64,000 nucleotides of DNA, taken from Tubiluchus corallicola. Lineage: Eukaryota; Priapulida; Priapulimorpha; Priapulimorphida; Tubiluchidae. Shown here piece by piece: positions 26,802 through 34,200 of the stretch. The stretch covers positions 1-64,000 of the forward strand of contig JAQGDQ010000518.1 in the NCBI GenBank assembly GCA_030141605.1, written 5' to 3'. The first letter of the stretch is position 1. The number at the start of each line of letters is the position of its first letter. Below the pieces are notes generated by a model. It was not told where the DNA came from and ran no database searches. It worked only from the letters and a program-made list of their open reading frames with translations. The position numbers were made by a program, and so were the translations under genes.

Positions 26802-28504
26802 CCATGGTCCTCATTTGTTAAAATCAAATCAAAGCGTAGCCTTTTTTCACCTTTAAAAAATCTATGTTCGATGTTGCGACAACTACCGAAGCAGTATTTA
26901 GATTGTTACTTGCACAGAACGCATCTCGTAACAAAATTTTGGATACAACTTGAAAAGCAGCTTTAGCAAAAAGGAGTGATTCGGTAGTTCCAAAGTTTCG
27001 TGATATTTTCTGCAAAACTGTTTCCAAATCCGTTCACGTGCGGCTCCATATTCAAGTAAAATTTTTGACGAGTAAACATTCGCAAAAAGATACAGCTAGT
27101 AAAAGTGATGCTCAGAGTACTTTGGTAAAGTAATTTAATCATCACAATAATAATGTTTACGTATAATCCTAGTATGATCCAATGATTACATGATTACATT
27201 AATTCTCGCTAGTAAATGAAAATTGTTTGCTTAATACAGCGCTTCACTATTATGCAGTTTATTTTTCTTACAAATGTTTCTTGTTCAAAACACTCAGTAA
27301 TTCAATAATAATTTTGAAATTATATGAGTAATTGTAACTAGTAAAGAAAAGGTTTTAAGTAATGTAATTCTCCATTATTACACATGTAGTGTATTTTTTC
27401 TTAAACATGTATTATGTTTTATACACTCAAAAATTAAAAAAAATCACTGTTTTTGAAAAACTTTATAATCTTTGTGTTCGTGTTGTTTTGATGATATGAT
27501 TAAGTTTTGCAGTGCAAAAACAGAAAAAAGTGAAAATTATGAAAAATAAAATACATGTAACTGAAATGAGCTTTTCTATTATCATAAATTATTTAGATAG
27601 GATGGAAAGAAATGATAATAACATGATAATTAGACAAGGTTTGGTTCATTTAGCGTTGACTGTACACGCAAGTGACTACTCCGCTATTCAACCCGCCTAA
27701 TGACAGGTAAAACAGCTTCTAACACTCACTTTATTAAATTTTGAAATAATTATAGTTATCCAGATTTTACGCGTATGCGACATGCAACTAATTAAAATAT
27801 GTATTAAAAATCCAAGGAAGTGTTGCTTAATGATAATAATAAAATTTCACCTAGCTGCTTGCTCGTGACGTGCAAAAACAAAAATCACAATGTATCTAAC
27901 AGTGTATTTATAAAATATACAGAGACTGTTTTCCCCTATAGAAAGCTGAAGCTGTTTTACTTTTGAAATTTTTGCTATAGCTTTGTCTTCAGAAATGTTT
28001 GACACTATATTTTTGCATCGTTTTAGTATCTCAGAATGCTGACTAAAATGACGCGATCGAGAAAATCAGAGCAAACAAAGTTTTAAATATGAATAACTTA
28101 TTTAATTAAATTTAATGGTGTTCTTCTGCATTAAGCACTTGTAATATAAATGCGGGTTCTAGTTAATTTACTTGAACCTCGTCAATTTGGGTTTTTCAAA
28201 AAGTACATTTTTAGAACTAAGCATGAAATTCAGTATCCTAAGATTGATTTACTATAAAACTGAAATTTGTACAGGAAAGTAAACTGGTTTTACTAGTATT
28301 ATATTATATGTAACATAGGAGCAATGAGAACATTAATTTTTCAGTTAAATTATGGTCAGTTAAATTAAAACACAGATAATATGATACAGTAATACCAGAC
28401 CTCTCTAGTGTCTCAGATGTACTTACTCGCCTGTGTTTGGGAACTTTCAATGTCTCCGTATTATCACCATCAGTTGATGAGTAGTTGCTAGCATTCACAT
28501 GCAT
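8541..28504 (-). CDS. CHS: Chitin synthase, complete, 18 coding exons
   Basis: Membrane family 2 glycosyltransferase that polymerises UDP-GlcNAc into chitin and exports it across the plasma membrane. Exon lengths sum to 4,383 nt: 1,460 residues, in the usual size range for metazoan chitin synthases, with every splice phase consistent. Order: short N-terminal tail; WDAFRDV and clustered N-terminal membrane helices (about 55-450); cytosolic catalytic core with ATMWHET (about 550), TPYGGRLEW (about 650), LDGDVNF (Asp718, Asp720), QGED (Asp823) and QRRRW (859-863); a second helix cluster (about 880-1,045); WGTRE (1,050-1,054); a short coiled coil (about 1,119-1,136); an eight-aspartate run (1,160-1,167); two last helices (about 1,245-1,265 and 1,282-1,305); and a polar tail. 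No myosin head is present. An in-frame TAG four codons upstream fixes the ATG. Apparently intact. Confidence 0.95.
9374..9879. other. Chitin synthase intron 17
   Basis: Unremarkable AT-rich intron; nothing else seen. Confidence 0.6.
9880..10075 (-). CDS. CHS: Chitin synthase exon 17 (coiled coil, poly-Asp)
   Basis: 196 nt: MKQMEEKLDSILVSIEEG, a short coiled coil, then ATDDDDDDDDVEEVTVVAST. Eight aspartates come from a GAT/GAC microsatellite and are probably length-variable. The donor GTTCGT is weak but is required by phase: it rebuilds Glu with exon 18. Confidence 0.85.
10585..11872. repeat. 35-bp minisatellite (about 37 copies) in chitin synthase intron 16
   Basis: The unit reads GCCTGCATGCACACCGGGGC followed by AGTACGAGTTTGTCA, 35 bp. 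Point variants recur at fixed places: CACCTGGG for CACCGGGG, GGAGC for GGGGC, AGTCCG for AGTACG, CCTGCCTGC for CCTGCATGC. It is much more GC-rich than its surroundings. All three plus-strand frames are open for up to about 400 codons because three units make 105 bp with no stop; these frames are not genes. Confidence 0.95.
12675..12802 (-). CDS. CHS: Chitin synthase exon 16
   Basis: 128 nt encoding KLGLSNGSFRKKVDAVLSFK and FHSLFQVACCLKEDKQADFQ. Corresponds to the variable segment with a cysteine-rich patch after WGTRE. Phase 1 in, phase 0 out. Confidence 0.85.
12947..13678. mobile_element. TTAA-flanked MITE, copy 1 (longest), in chitin synthase intron 15
   Basis: Bounded by TTAA on both sides. 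The left end reads TTAACTCCTTCAGGACCG and the right end is its approximate reverse complement (GACGGAGTTAA). About 730 bp, no coding capacity. Related to elements at 25,007-25,495 and 33,798-34,207. TTAA duplications suggest mobilisation by a piggyBac-type transposase. Confidence 0.75.
13847..14003 (-). CDS. CHS: Chitin synthase exon 15 (WGTRE)
   Basis: 157 nt: LIYFLAIPSTFILLMIYSIC and NLNQVSWGTRE. WGTRE (1,050-1,054) is diagnostic of metazoan chitin synthases. Phase 1 out at GTATGT. Confidence 0.96.
14076..14383. mobile_element. Second TTAA-flanked MITE, about 55-bp terminal inverted repeats, in chitin synthase intron 14
   Basis: 308 bp. The left end TTAACTATATTTCGGGAAAC continues through CTCCCTTT to TTACATAAAATTAA; the right end is the reverse complement with about 85% identity. 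TTAA abuts both ends. Different in sequence from the other MITE family. Confidence 0.75.
14684..14872 (-). CDS. CHS: Chitin synthase exon 14 (LHPQEF)
   Basis: 189 nt, 63 codons in phase 0: LKLAAFLTGLYGVEMTIVIV, GTLVQIV and FVFAAVLHPQEFTCIVHL. LHPQEF is a family marker between membrane helices. The donor is GTAATT. Confidence 0.93.
15003..15110 (-). CDS. CHS: Chitin synthase exon 13
   Basis: 108 nt, 36 codons in phase 0: KPGEESLRRTW, then the helix ISLIINAIPVVIFCLSCFY and KTQ. Corresponds to the helix with the FxINxxPV pattern in relatives. Confidence 0.9.
15995..16137 (-). CDS. CHS: Chitin synthase exon 12 (first helices after the core)
   Basis: 143 nt encoding KKNQTISWLYIAYQSFLLGT and LGPGVTFLMVVGALSAAFP, membrane segments forming the translocation channel. 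GTTAGT donor, phase 0 out. Confidence 0.92.
16430..16587 (-). CDS. CHS: Chitin synthase exon 11 (QRRRW)
   Basis: 158 nt: WLCTLLLQQGFRIEYCAAAD, AYTYCPE, then FFNQRRRWMPSTIANIIDL. QRRRW (859-863) binds the growing chain. Family members usually have AASDAYTHCPE, so this copy differs slightly. A weaker GTTAGT donor leaves in phase 1. Confidence 0.96.
17144..17354 (-). CDS. CHS: Chitin synthase exon 10 (acceptor site, QGED)
   Basis: 211 nt: GPMVWYQKFEYAIGHWLQKA, then CVLCSPGCFSLCRASALM and FNQGEDR. These are the most conserved segments of the enzyme; Asp823 in GED is the predicted catalytic-base region. Phase 2 out. Confidence 0.96.
17402..17580. repeat. (CT)n and CT-rich tract in chitin synthase intron 9
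   Basis: A pyrimidine-rich region with an uninterrupted (CT)n core near 17,498-17,536. It lies just upstream (on the gene strand) of exon 10. Confidence 0.9.
17745..17958 (-). CDS. CHS: Chitin synthase exon 9 (DGD donor-binding motif)
   Basis: 214 nt: VMYLYYLLGWNL, then LMLDGDVNF (Asp718 and Asp720 in the model) and AAACGRIHPVGTG. The DxD-type motif binds the metal-nucleotide sugar. The usual family reading is DGDVDF, so Asn722 replaces an aspartate; the DGD pair is intact. Confidence 0.96.
18171..18324 (-). CDS. CHS: Chitin synthase exon 8 (TPYGGRLEWTLPGG)
   Basis: 154 nt. TPYGGRLEWTLPGGN and the basic HMKDVKKIRQKKRWSQ are near-exact family signatures leading into the donor-binding motif of exon 9. 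Phase 0 out. Confidence 0.96.
18970..19303. repeat. 15-bp repeat family in opposing orientations (hairpin-forming) in chitin synthase intron 7
   Basis: At 18,970-19,031 the plus strand carries AAATGGCACAGGTAA-type units. At 19,159-19,303 it carries about nine units of the complement (CCTGTGCCATTTTTA). The two blocks are inverted relative to each other across about 130 bp and could pair in the pre-mRNA. Confidence 0.8.
19502..19690 (-). CDS. CHS: Chitin synthase exon 7
   Basis: 189 nt, core glycosyltransferase fold: DQDQCARRLARDYFNQTDND, then FECHIFMDNAF and FVKQFIRVLTDAAR. The matching E.HI.FDDAF region is conserved in the family. Phase 2 in and out. Confidence 0.94.
19691..20658. other. Chitin synthase intron 6
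   Basis: About 970 bp of AT-rich intron. I see no exon, repeat array or RNA gene in it. Confidence 0.5.
20659..20861 (-). CDS. CHS: Chitin synthase exon 6 (ATMWHET)
   Basis: 203 nt. Ends with RIYFVATMWHETAQEMRELM and KSIFR, matching the (I/V)ATMWHE...M..(M/L)KSIFR signature at the start of the catalytic domain. Phase 2 out at GTATGA. Confidence 0.93.
21182..21249. repeat. 31-bp tandem duplication near chitin synthase exon 5
   Basis: CTACTTCGTTAACACTTTTG plus CAAATTTAAACTT occurs twice back to back, about 50 bp beyond the exon 5 donor. Confidence 0.85.
21298..21397 (-). CDS. CHS: Chitin synthase exon 5
   Basis: 100 nt encoding IFVRPFFCGVLFDVGLVLNR and NRDDKLANLDLDK. The L..NRRRDD-type segment just before the catalytic core is a family feature. 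Phase 0 out. Confidence 0.88.
21980..22827 (-). CDS. CHS: Chitin synthase exon 4 (N-terminal membrane cluster)
   Basis: 848 nt encoding roughly residues 185-466. Several hydrophobic helices, a basic loop (KKQFRRRRHK), and HMWTPCIERLAKSSK at the end, which corresponds to the conserved H(I/M)WTPxxERLA of the family. Phase 2 out at GTAAGC. Confidence 0.95.
22828..24291. other. Chitin synthase intron 3
   Basis: About 1.46 kb of intron. From 23,090 (CAGTGCCGAATTATCCTATA, then CTAGGGCCCCC) to about 23,385 there is a GC-poor insert whose left end resembles hAT-type transposon ends, but I could not match a right end. Confidence 0.4.
24292..24697 (-). CDS. CHS: Chitin synthase exon 3 (WDAFRDV, first helices)
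   Basis: 406 nt. It begins after CTGTTTCCAG and contains KWDAFRDVRE, the conserved pre-membrane motif of metazoan chitin synthases (usually WDVFRD), then two or three membrane helices and PHVLSLYRC. Ends in phase 0 at a GTATGT donor. Confidence 0.9.
25007..25495. mobile_element. TTAA-flanked MITE, copy 2 (inverted), in chitin synthase intron 2
   Basis: About 490 bp between TTAA sites. Inverted relative to the copy at 12,947: its right end, read in reverse, is TTAACGCCTTTAGGACCACA. Shared internal segments include the GTAAGCGTTCGCTGCATTTT block. It contains its own four-unit 46-bp tandem array. Confidence 0.75.
25281..25470. repeat. 46-bp tandem array (4 copies) inside the MITE
   Basis: Units starting ACACAACAGTCTGATACACT and ending TACTTAAAAGACC repeat at exactly 46 bp (CAGTCTGATA at 25,286, 25,332, 25,378 and 25,424). 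The segment occurs once in the copy at 12,947, so this is expansion within this insertion. Confidence 0.9.
26214..26296. repeat. (CA)n microsatellite
   Basis: About 41 uninterrupted CA dinucleotides, about 70 bp beyond the chitin synthase exon 2 donor. Confidence 0.95.
26364..26431 (-). CDS. CHS: Chitin synthase exon 2
   Basis: 68 nt between TATAATTTCAG and GTAATG; phase 0 in, phase 2 out. It encodes a polar segment, TSSAKQLQIFKSPSTQYERK. There is no family motif here; the exon is supported by its splice sites and by phase match on both sides. Confidence 0.7.
26769..26799. repeat. (TA)n microsatellite
   Basis: About 15 uninterrupted AT dinucleotides in chitin synthase intron 1. Confidence 0.95.
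26800..28426. other. Chitin synthase intron 1, remainder
   Basis: About 1.6 kb of AT-rich intron with no recognisable exon, RNA or repeat. Confidence 0.5.
28427..28504 (-). CDS. CHS: Chitin synthase exon 1 (start codon)
   Basis: 78 nt, 26 codons, polar N-terminus (MHVNASNYSS...VPKHRR) ending in phase 0 before a strong GTAAGT. The reading frame continues past the donor for some distance, so the exon end rests on the splice site and on phase agreement with exon 2. An in-frame TAG precedes the ATG. Confidence 0.75.
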
Positions 28505-28993
28505 ATCTACCGCCTAATAAGTATAAATCCACGTTTAGGCCTACGCTTAGGCACTGGCTCCCAAGCCAAAGTGTAGCTAGGGTCGTTATAAATACAACAT
28601 CGCGAAAAGCAAAACTTTCACTTAGTAAATGAAATCACAGTTGTAAATACACAATAACGCAACATACGCAAGACGCACTATACAAGACTGAATACTTAGC
28701 TCGATACACTACTGTAGACCAGATATGATTTACAAAAACTGTAGCTGACTTTATTACACCATTGTGTGCAAAGAAGCCTTTTATTAGCAGTCAAGTTGCG
28801 TGTAAACTTTCCGGTTTGGTCGGTCTCTCAACGTCAACTGCGGGTCTACTGATAATAGGCCGATTACGCATGGATAAGTGCCAAATTTGCTTGATTAAGG
28901 CCTAGCGTCCGTTGTTACAATAGCCGTTCAACCCAGTTTGTAAATAAGCTGTGACTAAAATGCATACAAATAAGAATATAAATAAATAAATAA

Positions 28994-28996
<3 letters not shown>

Positions 28997-29037
<41 letters not shown>
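28997..29037. repeat. (ATGT)n microsatellite
   Basis: About ten uninterrupted TATG tetranucleotides. Confidence 0.95.
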
Positions 29038-29040
<3 letters not shown>

Positions 29041-29065
29041 ATTAAATACACTCAAAATCAGTATA

Positions 29066-29140
29066 ACTGACTGACTGACTGACTGACTGACTGACTGACT
29101 GACTGACTGACTGACTGACTGACTGACTGACTGACTGACT
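29066..29140. repeat. (GACT)n microsatellite
   Basis: About 18 uninterrupted GACT tetranucleotides, followed by decayed GTTA/ACTA variants. Confidence 0.95.
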
Positions 29141-30644
29141 AGTTAGTTAACTAACTGAATGACTGACTAGCCAGCTAGAAAACATCACGAGTACTATTAG
29201 GTTAAAAGTGATTTAAGTAAGTAGCGAGATAAATTTTGCATTCGCACTGGTATGTGGCGTCATCTGTTTACAGAAAAAACACTCAGATCTTGTTTATTAG
29301 CTGTGTTTATGAGAGGACTAGGCAAGAGTGCTCTAAGGTAGCAACTTTTATAATATGCAATCTTTAATGAGCTCGCGTTTATCATACAAACCATTCATGT
29401 ATTTTTAGTCTTGGAATTTTGTACAAAGGCAGGTTTACAAAGGTAAACAATAGACATGGTTGATACTTGGATGAGTGGCGAGATTGATTTTTGAATTTTG
29501 ATCATTTTAAATGCAACTGCTTGTTGTTGTTGTTGATGATGATGATGATGATGAGGAGGACGACGACTACGATGATGATGACAGCAGTGTGGTTTTGGCG
29601 GTGGCAATGACAGTGGCAGTGATCACGGAAGCAGGGTGGCAGCTCATAACGATAAGGGAAAGACTGATGGTTGATCATTTTTTATAAAGAAAATCATCAA
29701 GCGTTCATTGAAAAGTCGAAAATATGTCACTTTATTTATAAATAAGAACTTTATGAGAATTAACATTATTTACAACCGATGTAGAATTTAACAATGAATA
29801 TTATTGCCATGCAAAAGACATTATAACCTCTATAAGGTGTTTTAAAAAAGCATCGTCATAGCAAAACCAAACTTATTCACATTCAATGGATACAATTCTG
29901 CAACACTTCCGCAAAATTACAGATTTATTTACAGAATTTGTAAGTTTTCTGGGTTGTTTGATATCAGATTCCTAGCACTGGGAATAAGCCAGTAAACCAA
30001 AAACTGAATAATAAAATTAATTAGGCCTGATGTACTTCGATGTCAGTACGTAAAGAATAATGTGAACAAAATAAAATAAACAAAATTACACAAAACATAC
30101 TTAGTAATTAGCGTACTCTTAAGTACTAAAACTTTCGTCCTGCTCATAGTAAACATACAAATTATACAGAATTAAATTAACGAGTGGTAATTAATAAAGA
30201 ATAAACGTATAATACAGCTTCGTGCATGTTTGTTCAATCTAATAATCATTAACTTTAAAACTTGGCTTCCTGGAGTAGCTTATTATACTGCAGGTTACTA
30301 CAACTAGAAAAAGTAACAAAAAGGCTATAGATTCACAAACGATAAAAACTGTGGTTGCTTTAAGTACCGAACTTTTGTTCAAGCAAACAAGAACTCTCCA
30401 CTTTAGATGGATTTATATGGTAAACATCTGAAATACGCATCGTTACCTTAATCTGCGCATAAATTAGGCATAAAATATCTTTGTTTACGAACAACTCTCA
30501 ATAACTGTCTTAAATTTAATGACTAGCTTTCATTAAGTTTTTGTACTATCAAATTTACTTTATCAGTCTGTCAGTCAATATTTGTATAGTTATTTCATAA
30601 AGTCCCAAAAATTGAACAACTAATAATTAATGAATGTTCTGCCC

Positions 30645-30650
30645 TTTATT
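30645..30650 (-). promoter_or_regulatory. Candidate polyadenylation signal for the Ig gene
   Basis: AATAAA on the minus strand, about 450 nt beyond the Ig-gene stop. A position-based guess only. Confidence 0.25.
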
Positions 30651-31103
30651 ATTTGCAATCATTTTTGCGTATTGATACACTACGGGGAAAGTGTGCGCAT
30701 CATTGATTTTTCTTGGATAAGAAGTAACGGAGAATTATAGCAAGGGATTGAGTAGCTCAGTGGCAAATAGCGTGTTAGATGCATGATGGAAAACTTTTTA
30801 GAAAAGCTTCTTCCACGGTGTGGCAAACATTAAGCTATTCAACGAGTTCGAAAGTGTTTGTAATAATAAATTCTATCAAAAATATAAGTCATTATAATAT
30901 TCATAACAGTTATGTGTTTACACAGTCTCAACAATTTCGGCCCGATGGTCGAATTTTCATGTTGTAATAAAAAGTTTATGGGCCCACACTCAGTATCCAC
31001 GGAATCGTAATGCTTTTTTACAGTTTACTTAATAAAAATTTTGACAACTACAGTTATGAATTATTAACACACGTAACAGCTTATTTCGTATTGCTATTTT
31101 AGA

Positions 31104-31222
31104 CTATTGTAAGTACTGTAAGCTATAAAATCCACTATTGATAAAACTAACAGTAAGCGTTGGGATAAACCACGTGAGTAAAATGTGTGGCGTCGTTGCT
31201 GGTGTTAATGATTTCGTGGGAG
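31104..31222 (-). CDS. Ig-gene exon K (hydrophobic C-terminus, stop)
   Basis: 119 nt ending in [43 protein letters not shown] small-residue region followed by about 15 hydrophobic residues resembles a GPI-attachment signal, but the tail after it is longer and more polar than normal. Confidence 0.8.
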
Positions 31223-34200
31223 CTGAAAAAGAAAGTAAAAAACATTTGTAAACATTTGTATCTTGTAGTAAGACGTACTTCACTTTACTTACAACAATGC
31301 TTATAGTTCTAACACAGTTTTTGTTCCAACGAACCTTTTCACATGTCCAGCGATTGATGATGATCGTGAAAAGGTCAGGGATTACTAGGCAAAGTATTTG
31401 TGTACACTTGACAACGCCTCGCAGTCCATACTGCTGTAATAGTAACAGTTTTAACAGCTAGCTACAACTTTACCTAGTTTATTTTTTATTGTTCCCAAGT
31501 AAGATCCTGCTAGTAAATCACTCTACACACAGACTAATGCGCAGTTATGTAAAGTCCACGTAAAACGACTGAAGTTAGGTCTACTGAATTGACGCAGCTT
31601 TGTTTTACACATATTACACACATGTTACGACGCGTTGCTGTGGTTGCAGCAGTTGCACGTGCGCACAACGAAAGCGCTTATTGGTAAAACAATATTATTT
31701 GCGGGAAATTTGTGAAATACGGGAAATCCCATACGGGAATAAGTGAAACTGAACTAGATTCTATGGGAAACCTATTAGAGACGCCGATACTACCAGAGCA
31801 CAAGGCAAAAAACTTGTTCTTTACAATTATAGTCAAAACCCAACATACATTGTTTAAAAATATACGTAACCTTGGATGTCCGAAACAAGTTTGCTATCTA
31901 AATACAATGAACCAACTTGAAATGTGGCATTTGTTGTAGGCAGAATTGACAGATCTAATGTGTGTTTACGGCTTTTGTTTATGGGAATCCGCAGAATTCC
32001 CTTGTGGATTCCTGCCGAATATTCGGAGGGATAGGATAGGATGACAGAACACGTATCATAATATAGGCACTTAAGAAAAGATAAGAAAAGATATTTATTC
32101 AGGATAACTTGATTGGGCAAAGCTCGTTTACAACAAGATCCTGATTGGTGCACGGTTTGCAAACAATATTCAGGCTAATGTTTTGAAGAAAAACAAAACA
32201 TGTGAAAATTTCAAACGTCACTCTAAAAGACGAAATCTAAAAAGTACAATACAATTAATTAGAATAACGCTCTTGATAAAAAGCTTTAAGGTCACCTTTA
32301 AACAAGTAAATAATATTGCTACTGTTCTTTACAATACATCTACGTTGAATACACAAACACTTCTTACATTCACGAATTTTAGATAAACAAAAATGCTGTT
32401 GTTCACATCAAGAGGGCGTCGGAGGGACAACTGCGTATACAGAAGAAATGGTACAGTTGATATCATGTTTTATTAAAATGTGATGACAATGATGCGCATT
32501 TTTATGTTCATGTTAGTGGCTTCTTGTGAAGGGAGTAACACCAAGAGAATTACCATTTCTGGTTTACTGTCCAGAACTACATGAAAATAAACAATGACAG
32601 GCCTTCAAATCATACCTGCATTGTTCTTACTCTTCTTTATCACAGGATTTTCGTTAGTTTTTGATTTTGGAGGTTTTGATGGTCGTGTGTCACCAGATCT
32701 AGACCCATTTAAATCTGCAAGAAAAGAGTTTTGAAACGTAGCTGCGTATGCTTGCGTAACAGTTTGTAATTAGCCAGTTCTTCCAGTTATCCAGTGGTAT
32801 TTTTAAACTTTGGTCTCCTCCAAACCAGAATCCATAACCGCAAACCAATATAGAACTGCCTTAGGTCTTAGATTTGGCTTCCTGGCTGCCTTGGTTTGGG
32901 TCATCCATAATTTCTTCACATAATAGTTCCCTATTATTTTTTATCTTACAGTTATGTGACATTGTAGGCTTAAACCCAATTGCTTTTTCTTTCCTACGTG
33001 TCTGCCTGGAATTACGCCTTCTTTCTTGATATTTCTGAATTAGCTGTCACTGAATTGAGGTGCTTCACTGAAGAAAGAGCAAATGCTTATGTTAAGCCAA
33101 ACTCCAAACTTTGGTCCGCCTCCTTATTTCATTGTTATTGCCAACAGGAATACTTTCGGAATTACGGCGCATTCAGAATAACGAGTTTTGTTGCCAAGTT
33201 AACTCGCCAAGTAACTCGCAAACGTGTTTAGATTAGAGAGCAAAACTTGCTGCGAGTTACTCTCCGACAGTAAGCATGAACTCACACTCCCTTCTTTGTA
33301 CATTGCAAAAAGCATTGAGAGTAAGTAGCCGAGGCGTTCACACTAGATAGTAATTCGCACGAAATTTCACTCGCAACAATGTTAGCAACTGTTGGAGAGT
33401 TTGCAATTTTTCGCCGACAGTAAGTCGCAAATCAGTTCACACATTTGAGAGAGAGAAACTCACTAGTCTGAACGCGACATTAAGTTCAAACCACACGACT
33501 CGGATGAGTTACGCTGCTTATTTCAAAGACTGGAGCTCATAAAGCTGAAATATAAAGAGTTTCAATTTCCAAACAAAGACGCATGTGGGGAGTCGCAATA
33601 ATTTTGCCATCCCTTAATTGTTGAATGGACCCTAAGCTCTTACTACCTCATCTGAACAAAACTGAAGTGCCTGCCCACCACTTTAGACAGAATTCGGACA
33701 TCAAAGATGACAGATTCAGTTTCCATTATTTACACTCGAAACTCTTTAGTCAAGGAAAACTCTAGGAATGGCGGAACTCGAAGGTCTATAGCTACATTTA
33801 ACCTCTTTTACCGCTACTTTTAGGATTTCAGGACTGCACGAATCAAAATAGGTCTACTTTTCTGCTACTGTATGAACACAGACATAATAAAATGATTACA
33901 AATTAGGCACTGTTCTATTCAGGAGAATCTCGGCTATTCAATCATGCTATTTGTTTAAACATTTATAGGTGAATTAGTCGGCCAAAATTTAGAAAGACAC
34001 TCCCTCCTCAGGCATTCTAACTTAGCCTATTGAGATGCTTGGTCTGGTGCACGCTTGCGTGATCGTACACACTAATTTATTGATCGATTGTGTACGGATA
34101 GAAACCTATAAATATTATCAAATATAACCTAAAGGCTGCTTAGTGAAAGCATTTTTTCATGAACTCGTGCAAAATGTAGCAAACGCTTATGATCCTGAAG

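Larger units (their letters stand above)
28505..30644. other. Intergenic spacer: chitin synthase promoter side and Ig-gene 3' side
   Basis: The chitin synthase promoter must lie at its left. A TATTTATAA on the minus strand near 28,586 is a possible but weak TATA element about 80 bp from the start codon. Two tetranucleotide microsatellites are at 28,997-29,140, and a TTG/ATG/GACG trinucleotide-rich stretch is near 29,520-29,590. I see no further gene. Confidence 0.45.

Noticed and set aside
30745-30850. GAGTAGCTCAGTGG followed 85 bp later by GAGTTCGAAAG, tRNA-like A and B boxes
   Set aside because: Spacing is too long for a tRNA and no cloverleaf can be drawn; at best a SINE scrap.
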